Shown: in pieces, positions 47,441 through 60,597 of the stretch
Numbering within the stretch: the stretch's first letter is position 1
How the letters are laid out: each line of letters starts with the position of its first letter
Assembly (NCBI GenBank): GCA_007844125.1
Contig: CM017568.1
Coordinates: forward strand, 7,534,675 to 7,598,674
Direction: 5' to 3'
From: Sinonovacula constricta
Taxonomy: Eukaryota > Mollusca > Bivalvia > Cardiida > Solecurtidae
Length of the DNA: 64,000 nucleotides
Notes under the pieces: generated by a model
Told to the model about the DNA's origin: nothing
Databases searched by the model: none
Seen by the model: only the letters and a program-made list of their open reading frames with translations
Program-made: the position numbers and the translations under genes

Positions 47441-47945
47441 AACTTCTCCGCTCTCATTCATCTCACCACGACCAAAAGGTCCAATCACTTTTCCTTGTTT
47501 ACCCTTCCCAACTTTGGCATTCAAATCTCCCATGATATTATTGACTTCACGACCTTTACATTTTTTAAGCTTCATCTAAATTACAACAGACTTGTTCTTT
47601 CGTTTTCTGATCAGCATTAGATGTTGGTGCAAAGACCTGAAAAACAGATAAATCGAATGGTTTCGCTTTTAATGTTACTAGTAGAACTCTGTCATATATT
47701 GCCCAATATCCCCTCAGGTATTTCGCCACGTTTTTATCAAGCACCAGACCAACACCATACATGACTTTTGTCCCTCTTGAATGAATGATAGTGTAATCTC
47801 CATGGATGGCTTTTCCAGCTCCTTTCCAACGCGTCTCACTTATTCCCATGATGAAAAGCTTCATACGCTCCTGTTCTCTCAATAAATTCAACTTTTCCTA
47901 CTTGATTTAAAGTGCTTACATCCCAATTACCTATTTTGATGCTCT
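47441..47945 (-). pseudogene. RTE-like LINE endonuclease fragment
   Basis: Read on the minus strand: IKIGNWDVSTLNQVGKVE, then after a frameshift FIMGISETRWKGAGKA with the catalytic-type E, GVGLVLDKNVAKYL, IYDRVLLVTLKAKP, QVFAPTSNADQK, and in a third frame NNIMGDLNAKVGKG. This is the order of an APE-type endonuclease as in RTE retroelements. It has at least two frameshifts and is cut off at 47441 by the satellite. No reverse transcriptase follows. Confidence 0.85.
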
Positions 47946-48899
47946 GGTTAATGCATATAGTGCGTGCAAAAGATTCTTTTTCTTTTCTTTTTCGTTATAA
48001 GGCCATAAAAGCAAAAAAAAAAAAAAAAATTAAAACGGATTTCTAGTGAAAAGTTTGGTTAATACAATGGTATAAATACCAATGATTTTAATAAGAAAAT
48101 AAAAGATCTACTTAATTTACTGTTTAATAGCGAAAGGAATTAATGAAATTCAGTTGTTAGAAAGATTGCAAGAGCGGGAATATTTATTGGCTTAAGCATA
48201 CCTGGCGGCTTTTGATAGGACGAAGGTAAGTCGAACGAAAGAAGCCTAGTGTCGTCCGCAATCTCTCTATGGCAGACTGGATGAAGTTGTGCTATAATAA
48301 GGTAAGTAGCGACTGTTTACTCCATTCAATCAATTTTGTTGGGGGCGGCCGACCCCCACACCCCTACTAATTTAAAACAAAAGCAAGTGAACCGAGCAAT
48401 TAAATAGATCTGGCGAGTGTAAACACATCCCTAGCAACGATCGTGCACCTGCTACTCGTCAAATGAGCATGCCCGAAAAAGTAAACAATCCGGCGAAATA
48501 GTGCCCGCTAAAGTGCATTCCAGCCAGCTACTATTCAACCCCTAGACCACTCGACCATTACTAGTGAAAAGGTGCGACAATTAAACCCTTGGCAGCAATT
48601 CGACCCCTCGACTATTCGACCTCTAGTAAAATGTTAGCCGAATTTGTATTTATTTTTTGCATTTTATTGATTTTAAATGATGGTAAATGCTGTTTCATGA
48701 TATTAGTATCGCCATTGAGTGTATTTATGATACAATAGTAACTGGTGGCTTGCAATTTTGATTGCTAGGGTATTAAATTGAAATGCGTGTTAAATTGGGA
48801 AATAGGTTACTATTTGTAACATGCTCACAAGTCAAACCTTTCAATTATGTGTCAACCCCACCGTCGTAGTCGTCGTCTCCGCCCCATCCCTTCTTTTTT

Positions 48900-49080
48900 T
48901 CCCTCTCTGTCTCTGTCTCTCTGTCTCTGTCTCTCTGTCTCTGTCTCTGTCTCACTCTTTCTCACTTTCTCTCCTCTTTTCTGTCTGTATCTATATCTCT
49001 CAGTGCTTGTCTCTGTCTGCCTGTCTATCAGTTTGTCTCCCTGACTCTCTTTCACACACGCGCTCACACACTTTCTCCCA
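48900..49080 (+). repeat. CT-rich (GTCTCT)n low-complexity tract
   Basis: Imperfect pyrimidine-rich repeat; the open frames across it on both strands follow from its low complexity. Confidence 0.85.
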
Positions 49081-50332
49081 ATCAATAAATAACCTCGAAA
49101 CGAAAGAATGTAACGTTCTATAATCGAGTTTCTAATTGGTTAACATGCAAATCTAAGCTGTTCTAAAATTCAGCATGACGAAGGAGGTAACGGGTTTATT
49201 TTCTGGTTACTGTTATAAAAAGGGCGTAAATTGGATAGAGTTCAGTGCAATTTGCTTATGAATTGCTTTCGTCTAAGTCGGACTTCTATGATGGAATTAT
49301 GCGTAGACGTTTCACTAATATAGTGTTTCATTGTCACAATACATGTATCAAACATCAACATACATCTTCTAGTTTAATATAACAAAATAAGTCATATGTG
49401 TTCTGCTATTACAACGTATGTTATACGAATTTAATCATAGTTTAATGTATAACTATTTCCAACGACTAGATTTATGCAACAGCATATTTTTCCTTTCTGT
49501 CAAGCTTTTTATTAAATCAGAACAGCAATTTATTAAGTCATATTGTCAAATGTCATATTCCAGTTTATGTCACGATAACTCTGTCAGGTACATTATTTTA
49601 CCCTATCTGTAAAGCAGTTTAAAGGTGGTAACCGACAGTATGATTTATTTTCTCAAACAACCATATAAACGGTGTTTACTGAAAAGATATTCTACATATA
49701 TATATATATGTAAATACTGGAGCATGACAAATTAGTCCTTATTACAAACTGGTGTTATCAATCTGAGCCACGATGCACAGTTTGATGCTTTAAACTAATC
49801 CACGTGATAATTTACTTTTTGAGATATCACGATGTATCACAAAAAAAGAATAATGAAAAATAATAATTAATAATAAATATTTCTACGTCGCTTCTTTGCG
49901 TCGTGTGAAGTCAATGTGTTGAGGTTGGAGACAATAGACACCCTTCCTCTCGTAGTGAAGACACAAATATTTTCTTAAATATCATAATACACGAATACTT
50001 GTATTTATTATTGCATGCAGATTCAAATAAAACTTAACATTAGTTTAATTTCTCATTTCTTACTAAATTCAAAAGTTGTTATCGGAAGTATAACTAAAGC
50101 AAAGAATTCAATTAGATATAAAAGTTAACTCAACGTAAGAGTGAGGTGAACGTTATAATTACATTCTGGTGAAGTAGAAATGTACTGAGTTATAAATAAC
50201 TTGACCTTCAACTTGTGTTACCTTCAACAGTTTCGGTTCACTAGGTTCGTTGTTCCGCATTTTTGCCGCTACGTCATACAAGTGAGATGCATATACAATG
50301 CATGTACATTAAAATGATTTTACACATTTCAC

Positions 50333-50490
50333 GTGCTAATCAAAGGGTTCGGGTCCCGGTCTTAATGTGTGAAGGTTTTCCAGCTGACTTGCGGTGCGCT
50401 GGTGCTTCTACCCAGACATTTGTGTGGGGTCTTCCTCCACCAAAATAGATGGACGTCGCTATAATGATCATAATTGGTCGCTGTGATGTA
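50333..50490 (+). repeat. tRNA-derived SINE, family B
   Basis: B-box-like GGGTTCGGGTCCCGG, then GGTTTTCCAGCTGACTTGCG, TGCTTCTACCCAGACATTTG, GGGGTCTTCCTCCACCAAAA and TAGATGGACG. Best match to the copies at 12463 and 30668. Confidence 0.7.
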
Positions 50491-51439
50491 TTTAAAGAAA
50501 CAACACAAAAAACAGCAGCTTTTCACTTTTACACAGTTATTATGGCGTGTAAATTGCAGACATTGAGAAACTTGGTCTTATACCTTAAAGTAAACCTCAG
50601 TGTATGTCGGCTGTTTATATGGTCAGATCTGTATTTATTTTTTCGATAATTTCAAAAATGAAAACAGACGAATAATTCATGTCTGTAACTGAAATGGCTT
50701 ATCACCCCATGACAACCCAGTATGAACAAACAAAATAATGTTCTTATTTCTATTATCAAAGTCCCAAATTGTTCGTAAAAATCTGCAAATGTGTGTCCCA
50801 ATTTTTAATTGGTAACATATTTATAAATAAATTCATATATAAATTATAGATATGTAGAAACTAGCGAGTTCAAGATGTGCTATTCGTGCAAGTGAGTTCT
50901 GGGGCATGCTCCCCGAGAAAACTTTTGAAATGTATCAGCCAAATTGAGCCATTTTCTACATTTCAGAAGCTACCAGAATTGTGTTCCTTAAATCTAACAG
51001 TTTGTATTCTCGGCGACAAAGATATAGCACAAGTGCCATAAAGATGTGACACCCCCTCCGATCCGCCCATGCCTTATACCTTTAAGTAAAATATCGGTCG
51101 GCTTTTTATATGGTCATAGCTCTATTTATTTTTACGACAACAAATTTATGTCGAGAATAATAAACACAGTCGAATAAGCCATGGCTGGTACTTAAACGTC
51201 TTACAACTTTACGTCTGTGATTATACAGTATAATAACTCCTTCCAAGTAGTTTGCACTGCCCAATAATTCTATGTCGGCATTTTTACGGCCTAATAACGA
51301 CGTGTCTGTAATTAAAAACCTAAAGTAGGTTTTTTATGGTAACTTCATATTCGGTAATGAATACTTTAAAACACACACACATAAAACACATCTATCGTTT
51401 ATTGTTGTTGTAATATACTGAATGACAAATAGTTTATAC

Positions 51440-51980
51440 ACTGTCGGGTTTTCTTAATTTGGTTTATTGTTTTGAGGAATTTGTTGTGTGTATTTTCTTT
51501 TGAGTTGGTGTTTTTTACTATTTCAGAATTACATGTAAGTATGGGCACAATGCTGGGGTCAAAAAGTTTGAGTATTAGATCTATAGGTAAGTGTAAGGTC
51601 TATCTTATTCTTGTATATAAATAGTGTAGTGCTTTCTCTGCTTGTTGCATTAGATGTGTTTTTGTTTTGCTTTTCGTATAAGATTAATTGAAATAAATAT
51701 CTAAAAATTTTAATGAAGCCACTATTTCCAGAGTTGTTTAATGTGAAATTTGTATTCTTGCTTTAATCAAAATAATGTTTGTTTTATTTTTGTTTACTTT
51801 CAGTTTACAACCATTACACAAAGACAAAGTCATCTGGGCATTTTTGGAGGGAATTTGGGTTTGCAGCAACAATAATTGTATGTCTGCATATAGGAATAGC
51901 ATAATTTGTAACTGTGGTATACTTCGATTAGAGTACTCATGAAGGTCTCTTTCATAGTTATTGTTATTGTTAAAAAACAA
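51440..51980 (-). pseudogene. LINE reverse-transcriptase remnant
   Basis: 81 codons at 51980-51738 contain LFLYADIQLLLLQTQ, where the YADD box has lost its second aspartate, then CKLKVNKNKTNIILI, the conserved strand after the active site. Further down the same strand LHYLYTRIR, LHLPIDLILKLFDPSIVPIL continues as the thumb region. The clade is not certain; a jockey/CR1-like element fits. Confidence 0.75.
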
Positions 51981-53129
51981 TTTAAGGTCATTGAGGAAAA
52001 GGTGAGAACAATATTAGGTATACATTTTTTAAACTTTTATTTCATTTCTTTTAACACATATGCACAAGAAAAAACATGTATAGTTTGACATACAGATATG
52101 ATTAGGTTCATGCACAGTCATTATGATTGGAGCAACAATAGTACTAAAACAGATACATTTTTTTTCCATATACATAATATTTATGTGGCATTTTTCCCAT
52201 AACCAACATTTTATTTAAACTGTCATAATTATCAGATTATATTTTTAAATGTAATTTACTTTCTTTTCTTTTTTGAGCTATTGTTAAAGCCTGAATTTGA
52301 AACTTTATGACTCATTTAGTATCATAGATATTTACAACTGAGCGTGTGTGATCATCTTCCAAAGTCTTTAAAGTTACATTTGTAGTTTCAGAAATATGCA
52401 TAAAATTTTAACAAAATTTGTAACATTATTATGTTAGAATGTATGTTATGGTTATGCTTATAATATGAAAAGAGAATAAAATAGACAGGAAGGCAAAGCC
52501 AAAATTCATAAGGAACAATATGCTTTGTTAATAATTGTAAGCTTAATAATATATACAGGCAATGAGAAGGTATGTATCCTTGGAAAGTTAAAAATTTAAA
52601 AAACGGAATGTTGGTAATATAGGGTAACAATGATTTATTGCATATTTGTTGTATGTGTGTGCATGTCTTTTCTAAGACTATATTTGTGTCTAACATGCCT
52701 TCTAACCATTGTTAATCTTGAAAGGATATATGTACCTATATGTTGAAAACTGTGCAACATATACAAAAGACTAATATTTTTTAACAATAGTCACATTGTT
52801 TATTATAAAATCAAGATCAATATCGGTGTAATCGGTATAAAAATTAACAACTAATTTTCAATACCACTTTAAGTTATGAAATTATTTATTAAGTTTGTTA
52901 ATGGTTTCCAGTATTCATTATTTGTTTTTGGGACATATTTGCATTTGCATTGTGCTGGTCAGTTCTGTAATGATCAATTATTTGTTTTTGAATATTTACA
53001 CACTAAGTGTTTTAGTTGTTTCTTTTGCTCTAAATATGTAATGTTTTGCTTGCAGAAGAATAAAGTTAACAACATTTTTTTAGTAATTGTTTCCAAATAT
53101 ATTGTCTTTCTTTGAATTATTCTACCCGT
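51981..53129. other. Gene-free AT-rich stretch between LINE remnants
   Basis: Strongly AT-rich. The frames at 52388-52696 (-) and 52876-53115 (+) have no recognisable motif, and their composition is what such DNA gives by chance. Confidence 0.4.
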
Positions 53130-56100
53130 TTATTTACAGATGATGGCTGTGTGTTATTTTTCAACATAGAATCATAAATAAGTCTGCGTCCTGTTTTATT
53201 TTTATTAACATTGAAACTAAAAACGGTAGTAAAGGCTCTAATAATTTCCCCCTACGCCTTGAATTCCAATATTTCTTAGGTAATTTTTACAGCCGCTATT
53301 ATGCTCGCATAATCCAGATAATTTGTTATGCTACTATATTTATTAGTAAATTCTCTAAAGTTTAAGAAAGAGCCATCCTCAATTAAAATATCATTTATAG
53401 TATAAACATGTTTTGTCTAGAAATTTTCGTCTACAGATGAAGTCTCCTCCAATTTTGATATTTTTGTTATAAAATATTTGTTCGCACATTGCCTCTTTAC
53501 TATAACTTGGTGTTATAGTATTTAAAAAGGTGTAAAGGAGTTGTAAACATCTTTCCATTGTTTAATTCTGTACTCTGCACCGAGCACATGAATGTTTTTA
53601 AGTGAATGTTTTGGCAACCTTCTATTTGCATAAATTTCCTATTATTAAATATCATTTTCCTTATCCAAGAGATTTTTAGCGCCTTTTAAAGGTTTCTACA
53701 TTGATCATTCTCAGCCCTCCCTCTGCAATATCTTTATAAATCACGTCTCTTTTAATTTTATCTGGTTTTCCATCCCATAGAAAGTCAAAGAATTATTTTG
53801 AATATGTTTATTTCATTTAGAGGGTTTGGTAAAGTTAGGATTAAGTGATTGAATTTTGAAAGTGCTAAAGTTTTAATAACTGTTATATTACATAATGGAG
53901 TAAGTATTATCTTATACCATGTATTACGTAACTGTCTAATTTCCTCTATTTTTTATAATAGTTCAAGGTTGTTATCTTACTAAGGTCTGTTGAAAAGTTT
54001 ATACCAAGTAACACAAATTCTTTGTCCCATGTCAAATTTGAATCAGGCAGTGGTTTATTACTACATATCCATACCGCTTTTGTTTTATCCATATTAATAT
54101 GAAGGCCAGAGAAAGTTGCATAGAATTTTAAAACGTTTAATGCAAACAAGAGAGATACTTCTGTGCCATCAAGAATGGGGGATGTGTCATCAGCATACTG
54201 TGAAAATTCATATTCATAGTTATTTATTTTTATTCATGATATATCCTTAGTTTGTTGAATCAACATAGCTAACACCTTTGCACAGAGGAAGAAAATATAT
54301 CGGGATATAGGGTCACATTGGCGGCTCCTTCTTTACAGATAGAACCACTCATAACAGTGCCCATTGATGAGACAGCACGATTCACTATTTTTATAAAAGG
54401 TGTTTACCCATTTCTTAAAAATTGGACCAAAGTTAAAGAAATCTAGTGTTTTGTTGATAAAAGACCAAGATATAGAGTCGAAAGAATTTTCAAAGTCGAT
54501 CAAAGTAAAAGTATTTTAAACTTTTCAGCATAGAACATAATATCATAGATCATTCTTGTATTTTCCCCAATATATATTTTTGACATAAAACCAGTTTGAT
54601 CTTCATTTATAATAAGATGCATTTTTTTTAATCTATTAGCTATAGTACAAGATGCTATTTTATAAGAAATATTTAAAAGGAATATAGGTCTCCAATTTTT
54701 AAGAACATTTTATCTTTATTGCCTTTAGGGATGCATGTTATTGCACCTTGTTTTTGAGAAATTGACACCTTTCAGTAAGCCATAGTTTAAAGATTTAACA
54801 AGAAAAGGACCAATATCCACCCAAAACATTTTAACAAATTCTACAGTAAAACCAAAAAAAGACAGGACTTTTATTATTATTTATATTTTTAAACTATCCA
54901 AGCATTCTTTTTTCACTAAGAGATCCTTCTAAGCTGAATTGTTCTTGTTCTGACAAAACTCTAACTTGTGTCTTTTTATTATTTCATCAAGGTTAATGTC
55001 ACTTGTTTCTATAGAGCTATATAGGTTTTTGTAGAAAGATTTAACTTTTTCAATTATTTCTTCTTGATTATCAATTACTGCACCATCATTTTTAATAAGT
55101 TTGGACATTGATTTTGAAACAAAAATACCATTTTCCAAATTGAAAAATACCCTACTTTTTTCGCTATTTTCTATCTATTTTGCACGTGATCTATTTTTCC
55201 CTCCTTCCATTTTCTTCTCGTATTTTTTCCTATTCTGCACGTTTTTTGTTTAAGAGTGTATTATTAGCGATGAGCTGCTTTTTCAGAAAGCTTATGTCTT
55301 TAATTAATTGCTTCTTTTTTTGTAATCATCTTTCTTTAATCTTGAACTATATTCTATTGTTTCCCCTCTTATTTCGAAAAGCAAGGTTTCAAAACACAGC
55401 TGATCATAAATATATTAGGCATACATTGTCCCCTTGCCTTATACCAATGTAACATTCAAGGAAATCTAAGTACATTTCATTATTATTATTGTTACACCCA
55501 GCAAGGCTTTCCTGGTTATTTGTATTTGTATTATATGACTTTGTAGTAGTCAGGATTTCTGATAATGGTTTTATATGTCTGTATAAATTAGTCGGATGGC
55601 ATAGTCGGATGTGTCCAGTGGGTCACCTTTACTATGTATATTGGTTCTATAATTCCTTTGGACCAGTTTGTTAAAATTATTCCATTTTTAAGGATAATGT
55701 TTGTGGTAGACATTGCTAGTATATTCATTTATAACAGTCTATTTCAGATGATTTATTGTTGTTAGGTCCTGTTATGTACTTTCTAATTCTGCAATTGTGA
55801 AAGATCTGTCTAGTATATGTTAATTTTAATGCATTTTGCATTCATCAAATGTATTTTCTGAGGCTTCATGTTCATTTTCATCCTAGTTATTTTCTTAAAC
55901 TGATTATATAAATTAAGTCTTACCTTAAATTGTGCAAGTTTTTTTTCTCCTTAGAGTTCTGTGAGTAGTTGTTCTAGCTCTGTTTTGTTGATATTGTTTA
56001 CAAATGATTGTTGATGTTTGGAAGTCCACTTGGTTCGCTCTTGAGTTTTTTCGTGCTCTTTACTTTTTATATTAATGTGTATTCTAATGTTACAATTCAA

Positions 56101-56160
56101 CCATGTCAGAGAATAGAGTCCATAAAATGAAGATTGGTTAAAAAGAGCAAACGAGGCCAT
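53130..56160 (-). pseudogene. L1/Tx1-like LINE remnant (linker, reverse transcriptase, C-terminal region)
   Basis: In minus-strand order: WTSKHQQSFVNNINKTELEQ (56073-55960), SEKSRVFFNLENG then LIKNDGAVIDNQEEI and VKSFYKNLYSS (about 55170-55000), RQCDPISRYIFFLCAKVLA (about 54330-54260), the catalytic QYADDTSPIL (about 54200), FSGLHINMDKTKAVWI and EFVLLGINFSTDLSKI (54149-53946), and FDFLWDGKPDKIKRDV with EGGLRMIN (about 53795-53700). This order and wording fit the L1 superfamily. Frameshifts and stops separate nearly every block. No endonuclease is recognisable. Confidence 0.85.
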
Positions 56161-56184
56161 TAAAAAATGTGGGAGGTCTCGATC

Positions 56185-56255
56185 TCTGTCCTGCAGGATT
56201 GAAAATTTGAGGAGCGGCGCCTTAAGCTACTGAGCTAACCGGACAGTACAGCGCG
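56185..56255 (-). repeat. tRNA-like SINE head
   Basis: The reverse complement reads GTCCGGTTAGCTCAGTAGC then, about 40 bp on, AGATCGAGACCTCC: A and B boxes at tRNA spacing. It lies just beyond the 5' limit of the LINE remnant. Acceptor arms do not pair well and no CCA or intact cloverleaf is seen. Confidence 0.45.
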
Positions 56256-56639
56256 ATCTTCCGAAGTTCTATTTAACAATGATATAAAAAATGTAAACAA
56301 TATATATATACGAATGACAAAACTATGCAAGGTCTTTTATAAATATGCACGCAAACATCAAACACATGCCAACAAACAATAACAATAAACATGCAAACAA
56401 CATAAATTGGAATGCAATTAAGATACAGGGACTTTTGGCGGATATCCCCCTCCATAGATACTGGGCACATCTTTTCCAGCACGCTAGCAGGTGTCATTAT
56501 AAAAATCACCCAACAACCATCGGACATGTTACAATACGAGATTAAAAATGTAAAAGCAGTAAAAGCACTCGAGGCGAACAAGAATCGAGACTGTTTTCCC
56601 GAACCCCTTTTCGAGCTCAGAATCTATCGAGAGGATCAG

Positions 56640-57070
56640 TGAAATTTGAACTCAGGTAGGTAAACTTCGAGCTGGTAGTCGTCCATAGTAATGACTGGTA
56701 CTGTGGCAGTAAATCGGCTCAAAATTGTTGTTTTCTTCAAGCTGACGGTCAACACAAAGTCTCTGTCGGCCGTGGAGAAACGGTTCATCATCTACTGTAG
56801 TTCTTCCAGAGTGTGTGTCAACTGCTGCATCATTAGCAGATATCAAATCCCTAATAAGCGCATTGCGTAGTTTGGTCTTGTCTTGGAGGCGAGTGAGATT
56901 GAACAGCTTGCCGTTCGATCTAGTACGGAGATAGATTCCTTCTGATGCTAAGCGGAAGGCATGCATAAGAAGCAGGTCAAAGAAGAAACCTAACAGTGTG
57001 GGGGCAAGAACACTGCCTTGCTTGACGCCACTGCTGACGCTGAATGGCTCTGAGCAATTACCGTTGAGCT
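56640..57070 (-). pseudogene. LINE reverse-transcriptase fragment, third element
   Basis: From 57065 down: SSGVKQGSVLAPTLLGFFFD, LLLMHAFRLASEGIYLRTRS, GKLFNLTRLQDKTKLRNALI, then RDLISANDAAVDTH, where the usual [FY]ADD box has become SAND. Only RT blocks 4-5 survive, and the active site is destroyed. The clade resembles the RTE/jockey-like elements common in invertebrates. Confidence 0.8.
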
Positions 57071-57878
57071 GTCCCCTTTGTTGTCAACCAAGTAAACTAG
57101 TCCCTAACCATGACAAGCTTTGTGATTTGTCCATTATGGATTGTTGTTTTTGCATTGTTACTTTGTTATTAACAGTGCAGAAATTCATAAATGAGATCTT
57201 ATTTCTGTATAGCTTAAGTTCTTATATTTACACATTTTGAGAGGAATTTACTCGTTATCATACTGTTATGGTTTACTTTTCTTCGATTGAAGTTATTTTT
57301 CCACATATATTGACATTCAAATTACTAAGAGGACAGTTTACCTTGCACTGACTGAAAGTAGGCAGCCATGGCTATTTTGTCCACATCTACTCAGGGTGTT
57401 GCAGCGGTCCTGTAAAGGTCAACAATCTGTGGCTCTATTCTCCATAAATTCTGCAACTGGTTTCATCAACACCACAACCGGAACACTACACACTACTTTG
57501 GTCAGCAGATTACTTTTTGGCAGCCCCTGGAACTATGGCAGCTTATGTGACCTGAAAGCTTCATGACTTAACTGGACTGTCCAGGAAATGCTCGACAACG
57601 ACTTCTATTCTGTTATGAGAGTCATACAAATGCAAGACATGTAGTCATAATGAGATCAGCTAGACTTTAAGACCAGCTTTACCCAGGTCACTGTAGCTAT
57701 TCCCTGTTGTCATTTGATCTTAAAGTCTTTCGCCTCTCTCGTCAGAGATAATGAGGTAAGTTATTATTTAACCTTCTGGGTACCTTGAACAACTGAAAAA
57801 TTAACCATTTTGCTACTTTAATTATCAGATATTTTTGCATCATACAATGAGTATTTCAATATTTTCCCATCTACACCG
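57071..57878. other. Gene-free stretch
   Basis: 57360-57700 is less AT-rich and may be old retroelement DNA, but I recognise no motif. No splice-bounded exon is supported. Confidence 0.35.
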
Positions 57879-58162
57879 GACCTGATAGGGCAGTCGGTAG
57901 AGAGACGACTCTACGTACGACAGGCCCCTAGCTTCTCGCCATACCAAAGTCATTAAAATGGTTGTGGTATAGATCCCTTGGTAACGCTCAAGCAAATATA
58001 GGGGAAGTTCAACGACTGGTGGGCGCTGTGTCCGGATATTGTGACTGGGTGTGCCCAGTTTTCACGGCAAGCTATTGACAGTGAAGGCAGCACTTTTTCT
58101 GCTTCAAGATTACACATTTCAAGATAATTGGAGAACTGCTAGTGGGATGATAAACCCAATAA
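57879..58162 (+). repeat. tRNA-derived SINE, family A, copy 3
   Basis: Head GGACCTGATAGGGCAGTCGG and TAGAGAGACGAC; body GGCCCCTAGCTTCTCGCC, GGTAACGCTCAAGCAAATA, GTGACTGGGTGTGCCCAG, GTGAAGGCAGCAC; end AGTGGGATGATAAACCC. The longest and best copy of the family. Confidence 0.75.
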
Positions 58163-60597
58163 ACATTTAACTGTTTCCATCTATATAATTAGGCTTTAAG
58201 GTAAGGCTGAAAGATCGTTATGCTGTGTAATAAGCATTTGACTTTCTGCATAAAACATCGACCTAGTTGTAAATATACAGGGCTTCAATTTTTCAGCCAA
58301 CACTGACACACTTCAGCCTAAAGGGCTTATTCCGCACATATCTTTGTCTTAACAGGGACTGCAACTCGTATGATAAAAAGCAGAGGAGTTCTAAAAACGG
58401 CTAAGACACTCCCACTCCGGTTATCTGTCATATTGTACAAAATTATGTTTGTTCATTAGCATTTTGCCCCAGTGTGACAGCTGAAGTCATCGGCAAACGT
58501 ATTCTATTATATTTATTATTACAACTTTTTGTTTACAAGTAACAGTGCAAGCAAACTACAAACCTATATAAAATTGGAGCACTCTGAAGAATGAGCCATC
58601 AACAGTTTCAGGCAGTTTTTGCGGATGATGCTTTTTACCAGGCATATGCTGTGATTATCGTAGGACTATGCCAAGTTTTCATTGTATTCGTGCTTTTTAA
58701 AACTGTTTAAAACTGTTAATTAATTGCTAGCTTTAAATTGGGAATGACTCAATAATATCACTTCAGATGTAAACATCATATTTAATGAATACATTATAGA
58801 TTCCTTAAATAGGCAAAACTTCCATTTTCAAGCAATTACCCGTATGCTTTCATGCTTTTCAAATGCTATACAGCAAAGTTTTCGACCTTGCTTGTTTTTT
58901 ACATCGGATCTAGATTAAACTGATACTAGAGTTTAAGGCATAATTTAGATATAACTCATCATTAATTTATACACTACGAGACATCCTGACTCAGTTAAAA
59001 AGGGAAATTTTGTGCAAATTAATAAACATAAGCAAGCGCCTTATGGCCAAAAGTCCATTTAGGACTTTTAGACCTGCATAATAGAAATAGACTGTTTTTA
59101 GGATTTTTTGCCATTTTATTTTAATTACGTCTACACTGTATAACAATTAAAACATATGTATCATTTAGTTACTTACTTGTACATTTTAGACACCAACTAA
59201 AACGTGATGTCATCTGTTTCTGCGTCAAATTTACAACGCGGTCCGATGCAGCATTTATTGACGTTATAACAGTATGGTGGACCATACGGCATTTGTTTTG
59301 TGCGTATATCTGTATACGTTTTTAAAAGTTTAAACTCTTCAAAAAGAAAGTTAGGCAAATCTTTATGCTTGCAACATTCATTAGTCTTTCATTGGCAGTA
59401 AAAATCGTTTCCACCCTCAAGTTCTATTCTTATTGTACTAATTTTCTCATTTCAGATCACCAAATAGTTTCCTGAACAGCAGTAAATACCACGCATTCTG
59501 GCTTGACTCCTCCCTTGTGACGACAAGTTTAAACACGTCAAGACGATGGACAGTTTGATTGACAGTTTTATGGGGCGGATTACATGTCATTTTGGTAGAA
59601 CAGGTAGAAGTGAGGCGGGGACTTCTAAGTCGGAAAGGATCTATTTAGTCGTTTCCATAGAAAATAAAAGCCTGCACTCGCTGCGCTCCTTTCTGTTTCT
59701 ATTTTCTATAGAAACGTCTTAATAGATTCTATACATATTATTTACCTAATTTTATAAGACAAGTTAATTAAGAAGGGACGCAAAGAAGGGCGTTTGCATC
59801 GGTCAAGGTAAAAAAAAAGTTAAAAATGCTTTTAGTTTATCTATTGAACATGCATTAACAGTTGTATCTAACAAAATTTAAAGTGATAAATGAGAGTCTT
59901 AAGGACAAATAACTTTAAATTTTAAAGACTTTTTGTCGTGTATTCTTCTTCTGGAGGACAAAAAGTTGCAATTATACACGTATTATTGCACCACATATAC
60001 CATAGAAATGCTTGTATCGAGGACAGAATTGTATTTGGTGACTTTTTAGTTTGTCCTTTTAAGTTCATTTACAAGCAGTAGGCTCTTTTGCAGAAAACCG
60101 CATAATTAATTCCCGCCAGCCCTTGCATGCCACAATGCTAATTTTATCATAACACAATACGCTATGTTAGTGAAATTCTATGAAAACGTAATTTGGTTCT
60201 GAGACCATAAACTTATCCCAAATTGCCGGTAGGAAGATAAACCACATTTTAACATATTTATGTATGCATTTCACCCAAAAACGTTCGCCTCACTTGTAAA
60301 CACAAAATAACTTCAAAACATGCACATGGCAAATTAAATATCTATAAGCCAACCGCTTTTACATTTATAATCCTTCATTTTAACATATCTATTGTTGGTG
60401 ATTTTTGTAATGACACATTTTGGCGTGCTTAAAAAGATGTGCCCAAAATCACTGTACCTTTTTATTTACCTTTTATTCGTAGGGTGCGTCATGTCATGTG
60501 ATTCGTTTTAGTTATTTTAAGGTTTTGTTGCATAAAGAACAACATTGGTTGTCACCAGTATATTTAGTCTTGTTGTTTTTTTAAAAAAAAGTTCATA
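58163..60597. other. Gene-free stretch with a hairpin element
   Basis: 59638-59667 and 59700-59729 are inverted copies (GGATCTATTTAGTCGTTTCC against its complement) around the loop GCCTGCACTCGCTGCGCTCC. The rest is AT-rich; no exon seen. Confidence 0.5.

Larger units (their letters stand above)
47946..51439. other. Gene-free stretch with low-complexity DNA, a MITE fragment and a SINE
   Basis: Contents: an A-rich tract at 48015-48031; a CT/GTCTCT tract at 48900-49080; a piece of the hairpin MITE at 49618-49665; a (TA)n tract at 49698-49711; and the SINE at 50333-50490. 48330-48620 has odd repeated CGACC/ACCCCT phrases. No exon can be supported. Confidence 0.5.

Noticed and set aside
46649..47620. 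Several 60-137-codon frames over the 208-bp satellite
   Set aside because: The same peptide recurs in shifted frames because the satellite repeats; the longest frame also runs antisense to the RTE endonuclease.
48821..49123. Ser/Leu/Val-rich and Arg/Glu/Thr-rich frames on both strands
   Set aside because: They follow from the GTCTCT low-complexity tract.
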